The position numbers and the translations under genes are program-made. DNA of 64,000 bases, from assembly GCA_037903475.1 (NCBI GenBank), contig JBAJFG010000299.1, positions 310,001 through 374,000 of the forward strand, in the 5' to 3' direction. Of this stretch, positions 53,621 through 64,000 are shown in pieces (position 1 is the stretch's first letter; every line of letters starts with the position of its first letter). Below the pieces are notes generated by a model. It had not been told where the DNA came from and ran no database searches. It saw only the letters and a program-made list of their open reading frames with translations. The DNA is from Ancylostoma caninum. Taxonomy: Eukaryota > Nematoda > Chromadorea > Rhabditida > Ancylostomatidae.

Positions 53621-53706
53621 GACGAAGTTCTCAACCTGTGCTGAAAACAGAGTCGATATCGAATGAGACCTCGGGACAACAACAGCATACTGGTATATGA
53701 CATTAA

Positions 53707-54122
53707 AAGTAGGGGCTCACCTCATTCCACCTGTTGGAAGTATTAACATATTGTTGACCTTATCGCCGTGTTGATCCCTGTAATGTACATCAACAGGCTC
53801 AAAAGCGACGAAAACCCCATTTTTGAAAGGGTCGAACTGGCTGTAAATTTGGAGCCCGGAGGCGGATCGCTCCAAAGTTCGATCGCTGTGCTGGCTGCCT
53901 GCCACGGCTGCAGCGTTGGCCAACGAGTCTTGATGTGTCCAGTCAATAAGATCAACGGCTTCACACGTCAACTCGGGTTAGCAAACTGTTACAGACCCGA
54001 TGCCGGAAAACGGGTTCAGAGACCGTTTCGGGACAATTTAAGTATACCGCTAGAGTCAGCATGTCGAGGAGATGCAGAATCTGCCATTAGCTCAACCAGG
54101 AGAACGAGGTGGACCCCTGCCT
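53707..54122. mobile_element. 416-bp TTAA-flanked MITE, copy 2
   Basis: Flanked by TTAA (53703-53706, 54123-54126). It has the same length and orientation as the element at 42931, with a similar interior and the right end CCCCTGCCT. Its termini are more diverged than those of copy 1. Confidence 0.65.
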
Positions 54123-55839
54123 TTAAAATGATGAAGAACGTTGTTGGCTTGTACTGCTGCGCCCGAAGAACGTTGTGTATAACTTGTGTTATAACACTTC
54201 CAAGTGCAACGGCCCTTTTGCAGTTAATTTCGCACAGCCTGCTATTATGACGCTACTACCTAAGAAAATCGCTGAGAGCACTGGAATTTGATGACATTTC
54301 AAACCTTGAACCCTACGAAAAGAAGACGCGGCTCACCGATGAGCCGCATGGTCGTCAGTGAGTAAAGCAGGTCACCCTACACTCAGTTATGCAAAAGCGA
54401 GGAGCTTTGCAAAAGTGTCATGCCCTCGTTTTGCCCTCACCGCCTCATTAGTCTGGCATGTGAAGAAGTCAAGCGTTGTTTCCGTGAACACTAACATAAA
54501 GCTCGTGTGAAAGCACTTCAAAACAGCGAAATTACCCAGGCGACTGTGAAAAACACAGAACGCAAATAGCGAATGGCACAGAAAACACAAGATACATCTT
54601 AGATACTAAATTTACACATTTGGCTAATACCATAACAACACGAAGTATTTTTCAATTCTATTCGCTTGGAAATTATCTCACATTCCCAGAGAGTTCTTCA
54701 TTATTTTCTATATATTATTAACGTAAATAATATGTATAATGCGTTGTCGGTGATGCTGCAGCGAAATAATCTGCCGTAAACGCAGACGAGCAATTTCCGG
54801 AAAGCCTCACATAATGCACTGAAGCCTTCTTTATGCTATCACGCTTCTTGTGCATTTGAATTTTTATTAATAAGAAAAACCAATATCAAAATACCTATTT
54901 TCCGTTTCGTTCCTTCCATGAGTTGTATTATATACGATTACACATAATTTGTATGCTCATAATGAAAAACGACGGATAATAATCTTCCTGATTTCCTACT
55001 GACGAAGGAAAGCTCTGGAGCAAAGTACACCATGAACGCAGTTCCATCCAATCGCAGTTAAATTCGCCGCGATGACTTTTGGCGACTGCTTCATTGCCAT
55101 TTTCCCACGAATCGCCCTTTTTCTTCCCCTCCCCCTCCCCCCTCTTCGTTTTGGGTCTGTCAAATTAATTCTATCTTAGAATTCAAGTGTAAGAAGGAGG
55201 CCGACTAGGCTATTATATCCAAGTGTCAGAAGGATTAATAGTATAGTGTTGCTCGAATAAAAACCGAATAAATTTGTTCAATTAATCATGTACATAATCC
55301 AGTGGCACATCCGAAAAATAGAACATCCCGAAAAACAAGAGCTCTTTAATCCTGCTTTTCTATCCTCTAAGACTATGGGGCTCTCTATTTCCTTAGCATT
55401 CCGAATTTTGACTTATTCCAAATCGAGTACTCGAACATCAAATGTGTTTTTTACATTATTCGGTCAACACACTAATTACTAGTCAAGCTTAAAGTCGTAT
55501 AACTCTATTCCACGGATAGTTTCTCGAAGATGTTGTAATGAGCATAGTTGCCTGTAGCTCCTATTTGTACATAAAGTCGCATCCTTTCATTTACATTGTT
55601 TTTAAAAAAAAATTCCGGGTCCTTTTCGAGGCAATCACACTTAGAGAGTTAAGGCGGGGCTTCTTGGCGATCCTGGATTTCTTCCACTAACTCGATAAAC
55701 TGTTCGACGAATTCAGACTCATAATACGATAGTAGATAGTCGACACTGGCATGGATGTGGCAGAGCTCCACGCTCATCTGAAACTCCCCTCTAGCTTTCC
55801 CTGAAATAAAGGATAAAGGATAAAGTAGTCAAGGCTAAT

Positions 55840-56040
55840 CAATGCCCTCTCGGGATGCGCTACGTCTTGGCACCCTAGAACTATTGAACGTGTGCGCCCA
55901 AAAAAGGCTTGTGGTGTGGGTGTAAGACCCTCGACGAGTCACCGATCCCAGAGGGAGGGATTGCGTGCTTGGCCTGCGGCAGGATCGAAACATCGAGCAT
56001 ATGGACAGCAGTGCTCCCGTTGCCACTGCGCTACGCACTT
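55840..56040 (-). repeat. tRNA-derived SINE
   Basis: On the - strand from 56038: GTGCGTAGCGCAGTGGCAAC (A box), then about 30 bp on GTTTCGATCCTGCCGCA (B box and acceptor-like 3' side). This is followed by a non-tRNA body to about 55840. Confidence 0.55.
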
Positions 56041-56327
56041 GCTTTTGCCCCATTATGGGAACTGTTAGCTTAAAAACGGAGCTTGCAGCATTTTACAGGG
56101 AATGATATAGCAGGCAGTGTCATCGTTTCTGACGAGCCGAATTATGAAAAAACCTCGGAAATGAAAGTGCTATGTGAGATACTGCCTTCAATTACTTTGC
56201 TCTATATGCCGAGCCCGTAAGAAGATTGATGGATTCACATGCAATGAACGCTAGCTGACAAGCGTTGATATGTAATTAGAGCGTGTAGCAGCAGCTCACA
56301 GATTGGCAGTCACATTCCCAAAAAGGG

Positions 56328-56952
56328 AAGGGTACTTGGTGGCCGTGGCCATTCGTGATACGATGTGGACTACTAGATGCAGTTTTTGAAGCTGATTTTG
56401 AATCCGTTGTCGGAATTTCCTGAAGAGTTCTGCATGATGAGTCACATCTATTTCTTTTAGCTCTGATTCAAGATAGAGTACTTATGTGTTGGCTCCAGAA
56501 TGTGCTTGTTAGCTCTTTTAATGTCTTCAAACAACAAAGTGCTTAAGGAGAGAACAAAGGCATTGACTGTTTGCTGCCGGATCAGCTGCCTGACCCCGAT
56601 TTCGTGTGTAGGGACCGCACTCAAAGTCAGTAACTGACACACTCACGGTCCCCATATACGGGCTTAAATCGGGGTCAGGCAGCTGCTCCGGCAGCACATA
56701 TTCAATTTCATTCATTGCTCTATCCCTAAGCACTCTGAAGTTTGGAGACATTAAAACAGCAAACAAGCACATCGTGGAGCCAACACAGGACCACTCTATC
56801 TCGAATCAGTGCTAAAAGAAATAGCTGTAGCTCACCATATAGAACTCCTCAGGGAATTTGGACTACGGATTCGAAACCAGCCTCAAAAACTGCATCTGAT
56901 AGTCTATATCTCATCACGAATGGCCACGGCCACCAAGTATCCTTGCCCTGTA
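56328..56952. repeat. 0.6-kb near-perfect palindrome (foldback element)
   Basis: The outer ends TACTTGGTGGCCGTGGCCAT and its inverse, and the inner blocks CAGCTGCCTGACCCCGATTT and its inverse, show that nearly the whole stretch is a hairpin, with its centre near 56640. Mirrored open frames on both strands result from this. Confidence 0.75.
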
Positions 56953-59900
56953 AGTTGACAGATGGACCGAATGCACTACCTTCTTTTCACTGTGAGCATT
57001 TTAAAGATCACTGACTGTTACGAGAGACAGCTATGTAGATAAAACTACGAGAAAAAAAAACAGAAGGACAAGGAAAAATCAGAAGACATTGTCAAGACAG
57101 ACAAGTCCAGTTTCCTTTTCGTGCACACCTCATATGGAAACTATACTAAAAGTTTCGGTCAGACCCTGCACTCGTCAGTAAGGGACTGATAGCCAAAACT
57201 CAACATGAAAGGAGAGGAAACACAGAACTAAACTGTCAAGAATTCTACGTGCTCAAAATAGGTAGAGCTAGACTACCTATGTAGAATACCAGCAGACTAC
57301 TAGACTAGGAATAATAGTAGACCAGTTTATAAATAGAAAGTAAACACTAAATAAATAGATCCTCACACTTAGGTAATTAAACCAAAAAGACAAAAGACAA
57401 GCAAACGGCAATTGAAATAAGAAAATATCACAACGAGAATCTAGTAGTCGTACAACTCATTTTAGAATAGCAAAGCACATATTGTATATTTCTTTCGGCA
57501 TGGCAGGAAATGGGGCCGCGCTTGGACTAACTGGGGACGAATTGAGTCATGGAACACTCCCAAATCTTGACACACAGCATTGGCCAGAAATATAGTACAC
57601 CCTTTTGAACACCCCTCCGTAGCTTACGACTCATTCAATAATTTTCAGAGTCTCAGTGGAGAATTGGAGAATCCAGGATAGAAATTATACTCAGGACTGA
57701 AAAAAAATCGAATATTGCAAATTATTTAATTATTCATTCAGGATTAGGTCCAAATAATTCAAAGGTTCGAGGAAACGCAAGACCTACATAGATGCCTTAT
57801 TAGTCACTACTTATTATCCCCAAGGACTGTATCGCGGTCTTTTATTCAAACATTCAAACTATAGACTTATTCGAAGTCGAATTTTTGAGTCTCGAATAAC
57901 CCAATGGATATCTGATGCATTATTCGGCCCTTATTATAATAGAAATCTATATATCGAATCGAATGGGTTTGCGTACTGATCAGCTTCACCAATGGAGTGA
58001 AGAACTGGGATTTCAAACTTTGCTTTGAAAGAAGTGTCAGAGTAATGTCTTACAGGCGACATACATATTTCCTGCATTTCTTCATTTACATATCTTCTAA
58101 AGAATTTATCTACATATTTACTTGTTCATTTATCCTACCATATCCTTATGTATGTTATTTTACTACTCTTTGAGGGGAAATATTATCCTGCAATGCAATT
58201 GCTCATCTCCAAGCGGCCATCTGATCTCTCATCATTGATGCCTTCGTTGTACAGCCAAGACATTCACTTTTTCACAATTAATTAATCTTTAGAAAGATCA
58301 TTTTCCTTATTTCCTAAGGATTGCCCTTGCTCTTTCTTCCTTTCTGTCATTCTACTTCCCCATTGCCAGTCTCTTTTGATGTCCTGACGAGTGCCTCGGA
58401 AATCAGATATTCTAATTAGGGCGAGATTCGGACGACTCACAGCCGCAGACATATCCAGTACTCTTTGATGAGCCTTTGACGTGCCTTCAAAGAGGTTACT
58501 GATGTAGCCGTAGCTATAGATAATTCTATAGAGGTTGCCTTCAAGTATGTACAGAGGAAAAAGTCCACATTCTGCATCTGCTCATTTTTCCGGGAATTTT
58601 CCGGAGCTTCGTGGGAATTTTGGCTGCCCCTGCAGTGAGCCTTTGCTTGAATATCTCCCGCATTCGCCTGAACTTCTTTATTTCTTCTGACTTCCTTTGT
58701 GCCATCATGCTGTCACCATTACGCCTTCAACGTCCGCCAGTCTCATCTGGCTGTCCGTCGTCGTCCGGCTATTGATTCTGCAGCTGCTGCTGAGGCGACG
58801 AGACCTCAGCCTGGCCTTAATTACGAACTCAGTTAGTTTACGTCCAGTACATCACAACAAGTACTTCTATCACGACCGGATCCTCTCGAATATTTATTTC
58901 ATCAGTGTTTCTCGGAGCTTTTTTCATTCAACGCATAATCGCTTTGTTCTTCACGATTCGTTGCACTTTCGAGTACATTGTCGAGATTTTTTTCTGTTTG
59001 ACTCGCGAGATGGCAATGACATCAGATCCAGAAAAGGCTAATAGCTCAGGGGATTAGTGAGATTGTTTGGAATGGAGAGCAAAGTGTTCTTCTTTTCCCA
59101 GGGAAGTCATGCAGAAGATAATTCGTTTGAATTCCATCTTTTTCTTGCGAATTACAAGTTTCTCAAAGGGCTTTCACATCAAAATTTTGAGGAATAATCC
59201 AGAAAACTAGTCAAGCCACTTTTTGTTTAATCCAAAGATTTCTCCTGAATTTCATTTTCTAATATAATATCCACTCTATTGACTCCTTTTTCACATACAT
59301 ATTCCTCATGCCGCTGAGACGTCAAAACAGACGAGAACTGGTCCCCAGCTGAAATTCTGCTATTGGAATGGAATTCTGCTTCCTAGGAAATGGGAGAATG
59401 ACGTGACGTTTGCTGTCGCAATGCGTTGCAATATTTTTGCTGTATTTTTTACATTTTTGATTTTTTACATGTATTCATGGTGCATGTAAAAATAAATCTG
59501 AAAGAGGTAGCACTAGGCAAAAATAGAGCCTTTTTGCCGGTTAGAGAAACCTTCATCAAGATGGCAAATTCCAGAATCCAGGACACCATGGTATAGCATT
59601 CCTCAGCATTTCGTTTTTGGGCATTATTCAATGTTTTCAAATTGGCAGAAAAAATCATCATAAATTAAGGAACAGAATTAAAAAGAACTCCGGTTTTTCC
59701 ACTCAAACAAATCCTAGCTTCCTCCAAGGAAATGTTTTCAAGGTTTAGAGTCAATATTAGCTTGAATTCCCCGGATGATAGCAAATTTATTCAAGAAAAA
59801 AGGCATGTACGTATGGTTGAGAGGCAAAGAAAGAAAAGAAAAAAAAGAGAAAAAAATTGTTTGTAGATCTATAACTCACACGGAGGTTTCACAATTTTTC

Positions 59901-60062
59901 AGGTGGACCATTTCCTCAGAGGGAACTTCCCACAATTTCCACAAAAATTTTCAACATCTTATCACATACAAGCTTCTAGAAAATTGGAGTCCACTCCATG
60001 ACATGTTCCACTCGCGATTTCGTTGATTCCCCTGATATGTACCTAGTAAAAAATCCGGAAGA

Positions 60063-60076
60063 AAATCACTACAGGC
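60063..60076 (+). promoter_or_regulatory. Likely spliced-leader acceptor of the SLC12A8-like gene
   Basis: AAATCACTACAG ends two bases before the start ATG at 60077, the usual spacing for nematode spliced-leader addition. Confidence 0.5.
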
Positions 60077-62673
60077 ATGGCCTCGACTGGGGAACCGGAG
60101 CCGGATTCGCTATATGCGCATGAGACCAGAGAGGAGAACATCCCATGGTGGCAAAGGTTCGTTGAAGATGCACATCCCTGCCAGTCTGTGGTCTACAAAA
60201 ACAATAATTAACATTTGAAAAATTATAACCTCCAACCTTTCAATTGTTTCTTCAGAAATCAGAAAATATGAAAGCTTAATTAACGCAAAAATTAGAGCTG
60301 GACCACAAAACTTCCCCAAATTTGCGGCCCTGCATGCTATTCCCGCGTCTTAATTCATTTTTTACGATATTTCCTACTCCCATCTGATTGTTTTTAACGG
60401 GAAAAAGACAACGAACTAATCAAAAATCCATGTCTCACACTTCATTAGACGCGACAGAGCAATCAGTGCAAATGCAGAACAAATGATGTCGACGAACGCT
60501 CAAAAAGTGACAACCGTCAGTTACACGCGGCAATATTCCGGGTGCAGAACATAGAACAACGCCCACCAAATTCGAAAAATTCAAATTATTCCGGGGTATC
60601 TCTTTTGGAGAAAAAATTCCTAATGCAAAGTCAAATTAATGTGTGGATTGTGCAAATGCAGAAACCACCTTGAATTGGGCATCCTCATCAACCGGTTGTT
60701 TCTTTTTTTAAGACGAAATGGTTGATGTGGTAAAATAACGCCTGGAAAATAGTGGAAATGCAGAGCACCAAGCAATGCTGTTGATTAACTCCTGATTGGT
60801 CATTACGGGCAGAAATGTTCTGAAATGTGACATGATAACTCGTCCACTTTGATAAAGCAGCAAATATTCAAAAATTTTAAGCTTTCTAGACTATTAAACC
60901 CAATGAAATGCTGAGTAATTCATCGTTTTCTCATGGCTGATAATCTGCTTTTCGAAAAAAAAACACCAAAATTATGTTAATATTTAGACTGCGTCCCACA
61001 TTTTCGGTGTTATTGGCAAAAAAGTATTTGCTGTTTGTTTCATGAACACACTAATTATGCACCCAATTGCTTTGGCAGTTCTCCTACATCAATAGCTAGG
61101 TCATTAACTAACCGCAAGTAAAGTTTGAGCAACTTTTATCTGATAAAGCTTTGTCAAACATTGAAAACTAAAAACTCGAATAAAGGCGTATAAGCCTTTA
61201 TGGAAGAATTGTTCATATAGGGTTCAGAACAAAAAATTTTAATCATGCGTCCTCAGAGAACTGATTCGAGCCTTGGATTGGATAACTCAGCAAATAAAAT
61301 TTCATAGGTCCAGAATTGTCGCAAAGAAATGAAAATGAACTAGAAATTATGTGAATAATAGAAAAGTATATGTGGAAAGCCGGAGACTAGGAAAATGCCA
61401 CGGGTATCTAAGTGCAAATATTCAGAACATTATTCTGCTCAGGTAAGATTTCGAGGTACACGGGTGCACCCTCCTCCCCCCCCCCCCTCCTGAGTAACCA
61501 AAAAGTTCAGAAAAATATTTTTTTCACGCACAACGGCTGTGTGAGTTCCATGGAATGATAATGGTATACGGAACCGTTGCCTGATTTTGACGGAAATACC
61601 CTTCTGAAGATTAGACCATGTTGTTTGATTTCAATGACAAAAAATAATTGGTTAGTAGTCTACGTGCTCAATAATGTATAATTCCTCTCAAAATCTGAAA
61701 AGAACAGGACTACTACAATGAGAAATTTACTAATAATTATGTTTGAAAGAAAGTTCAGAACTATAGCAAACAATACTTTTTCTTGGGTTACCCTTAAGGA
61801 CTCTCTCAAAAATTCCACTCATCAGAAACATCATCAACGCACAAACCTGTCATTTCATTAAATCTCTTGAGGATTTAATCACTGTTCCATTACCTATTTG
61901 GTTAATTCTCCTCTATTAGGTAACCAAGCCTCGGGTATTTCCGAACTTTGACCACATCAATAGACGAAGCCCAAATGCATGCATAATGGAGTTCTTGTGG
62001 CGAGTAATCGTTGTTTATTCAGACAGGGAGACGGCTACATGGATGAAATTGGTCTCTAAGCTGTTTTACACCAGTAAAGGTTGGGTGCTCTTACTGGGGT
62101 TATGTATGAGCTGAAAAACAGCACAAGATGAGCTTGCATTTCGCTCAATTGCTTAGTTATTGGAGCGTTTTTTTTTTCACTGAAACGCTCAGAAATGGTC
62201 TGTAATTAGAAAAGGCTTGCAAGGAAGAGGGAAGATTAAAAAAGGAATGGATGAAGAAGAAAAAGATATGCATGAGGTGTTCTATACTTGCGGATTTTAT
62301 GGATCCATGGAAAACTTACCCTGGTGATTTTAGGCGCCCTTATGCAGATTACCCAAAGGAGCCCAGTGTTCGCGGTTAGAAAACTTTTTATCATAGGAAA
62401 CAAAATACATATAATGATTTTATATTTGTATGTTATTACATTTAAATCCATTATATTGTTATTATACTTACTTATTTTATTTGTTGTTATATTTTTATTA
62501 TATCTACTACTTTTTTTGCTGTAACCATCCCAATCCACCTACAAATCCACTTTTTTTCCAGAAACTTCCTCCTCAACCAGCCCGTACTGTTCGGCACATG
62601 GGACGGCGTGTTCACGACGGTGATGGTGAACATCTTCGGTATCATCGTGTTCCTGCGAATGGGCTGGATTGTG
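60077..62673 (+). CDS. SLC12A8-like transporter, first two coding exons (partial)
   Basis: Exon 1 (60077-60156) starts [12 protein letters not shown] and ends WWQ plus two bases. Exon 2 (62562-62673) supplies the third base and continues to ...FLRMGWIV, so the 2,405-nt intron joins in phase. The joined text, with WWQR then [20 protein letters not shown] and FLRMGWIV, matches the start of vertebrate SLC12A8 (CCC9), where a short acidic cytoplasmic tail and a Trp-Trp motif lead into TM1 at [11 protein letters not shown]12 proteins are membrane transporters of the APC superfamily; SLC12A8 has been linked to polyamine and nicotinamide-mononucleotide transport, so the substrate here is open. The donor GTTCGT of exon 1 is weak; that of exon 2 (GTGAGT) is strong. 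No third exon was found before 64000, so the gene continues off the window. An AG acceptor sits two bases before the ATG. Confidence 0.82.
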
Positions 62674-63631
62674 GTGAGTGGCGGCGGGGCTCGCAAAAAG
62701 CCTCGCCGGCTCGCTCGAATTTCATTTTCGCCACTCGGGGGCCACAAATGCAACGCGGGCGGTCCTGCTCAGCTCAATGCATATTTCACACTGTTTCAAC
62801 TGGAGAGTGCTCATTTGGGGGAGGGAGGGGGAAGGGGGGTCGCCGGCACGCCATGGAGCCAGCGCAGCCGCCCTGCCAGCCAATGTGTGCTCGGGCCCGG
62901 CACACATTAGGCCAATTTATGGAGCTAAGCCCTCGGTGCATAGCACGATTGCTCGGATGTTGTGGCTAAGGGAAGGCGTATGCATGTTCATGAAGCGGGT
63001 CATGTCATGTCCATTTTTACACATATCCATTATTTAAAAAGAATCCCTTGAGGAATGTCCACAAAGGGCAAAAAACTAAGTTCGTCCTGCTGCTTTGCTT
63101 GTTTCTCACACTGGTAGTTCCTTTATTCCTGTGCGTTCCACTGCTAGCGATCCCGATCAAGCAGGAGAACTACAACACCTAGCTGGTCTGCCGCGACGCG
63201 TAGATGTCACGAAGCAACCTCGTTTTCAGGTACAAACGCGCACAAATTTACCTGCCAATACTCGAATATCCTAAGATTGAACAGTAACCTATGTACGCCA
63301 TCTAACTTGTGCTTTCCTGACTTCATGTCTTCACTAGGAAACACCCACGCAGTCCCAATTGGCTTCGTTTTGTTTACAGCCGCAGCCATGCCAGCGTTGA
63401 ACACTACGGAAAAGTCCATCCCACGATAACAATAGCAGTCCGAGCACAATTCAACTCTGCATAGGGGTAGCCGGCTCTAGAATTGTTGCTGCCTTCGTGG
63501 AGAATACCTGGGAAGCCGCAGGCACCACCTATAGATTTGGGATTGGATAGATGCAGTGCCCGCCTAGCGTGGTCTATTCCTTGTGGATAGATTAGCTTAA
63601 AACTAGATGTAATACAACAAAACAACTACAT

Positions 63632-63900
63632 ACAGTGAGCGTCAGTGGCGGTGCGTTTTTCGCGGCCTCTAAGGGCACGCGGCGCGTCGGCGTTGCTCGC
63701 GCTAGAAACCCCTCCGGGATAAACTATAGAGTTTTCTTGAGTGTTAGTTAGTTTTCTTGATAGCTAACGTAAAATATGATGATAAACTACCAAGAAATTC
63801 CTGATTTGCCACTGCGGCGACGATTCCATCGTGAGCGGCGCGGTCGCGCGGCGTGCTTTTCGAGACCGCGGAAAACGCATCTCCCATCTGCGCTTGCTGT
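63632..63900. mobile_element. MITE with imperfect ~50-bp inverted ends (SLC12A8-like intron)
   Basis: The left end ACAGTGAGCGTCAGTGGCGG, then TGCGTTTTTCGCGGC, pairs with the inverse of the right end ACAGCAAGCGCAGATGGGAG, then TGCGTTTTCCGCGG. Divergence is moderate. Confidence 0.5.
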
Positions 63901-64000
63901 GCAATCCTCTATGAGTTGTCTATAGTAAAAATAAATAGCTTTAGAGATAGGTCAGGCTTTTTGTATCATCACAATTAGGTTCGCGTATTGATTTATTGAT

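Larger units (their letters stand above)
54130..60060. other. Intergenic DNA between the K2P and SLC12A8-like genes
   Basis: Contains the SINE (55.8-56.0 kb) and the palindrome (56.3-56.95 kb). No recognisable gene on either strand. Confidence 0.4.

Noticed and set aside
58630..58830. Open stretch with Ala/Arg-rich text
   Set aside because: No good acceptor, no start, competing open frames; not enough to call an exon.
62430..63037. Long overlapping ORFs around the SLC12A8-like exon
   Set aside because: Only the frame giving FGTWDGVF to GWIV matches the family; the others are shadows or intron.

Overview
This looks like nuclear DNA from a parasitic nematode of the strongylid (hookworm-like) group. 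Evidence: introns with nematode-type TTTCAG/TTTTAG 3' splice sites; start codons directly preceded by AG acceptors, as in spliced-leader trans-splicing; a potassium-channel gene that reads like C. elegans SUP-9; and dense relics of RTE, CR1 and Tc1/mariner elements and small inverted-repeat transposons. Coding density is low. Genes are split into short exons in a repeat-rich background, so most long open frames are not genes. I assembled the gene models below by joining exons by hand; splice phases agree in each chain given.

Three genes are well supported, all on the + strand. (1) At 26.8-31.1 kb a secreted, mucin-like protein has a signal peptide, a six-cysteine N-terminal part, a basic Arg/Pro segment, a long threonine tract and a charged C-terminal half. 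(2) At 35.4-51.9 kb a TASK-type two-pore-domain K+ channel (SUP-9/TWK-20 class, 343 aa, nine exons) is complete. It has both pore signatures, the histidine after the first filter and a Ser/Cys-rich C-terminal box. Its 10.9-kb first intron and other introns are full of transposon relics. (3) At 60.1-62.7 kb are the first two coding exons of an SLC12A8-like cation-chloride-cotransporter-family protein that runs off the right edge.

Weaker gene evidence: a three-exon + strand chain (7.2-7.8 kb), a two-exon - strand chain (5.4-6.0 kb), a - strand terminal exon (16.2-16.4 kb), further - strand open exons (19.6-20.4 kb), and a - strand open frame just upstream of the channel gene (34.8-35.3 kb). I do not recognise these products.

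Layout: 1-10 kb, inverted-repeat and foldback elements, an RTE relic and cryptic exons; 10.5-14.8 kb, a GC-rich nest of inverted-repeat elements with 3-bp target duplications, including two related ~1.1-1.3 kb elements in opposite orientation; 15.6-18.4 kb, two copies of a hAT-like MITE and TTCGAATATTCG-rich DNA; 19-26 kb, mostly unannotated DNA with a CR1 relic; 26.8-31 kb, mucin-like gene; 31-35 kb, intergenic DNA with Penelope-type ends; 35-52 kb, K2P gene; 52-60 kb, intergenic DNA with a MITE, a hammerhead-like motif, a SINE and a 0.6-kb palindrome; 60-64 kb, SLC12A8-like gene. The genes do not form an operon or a shared pathway that I can see.
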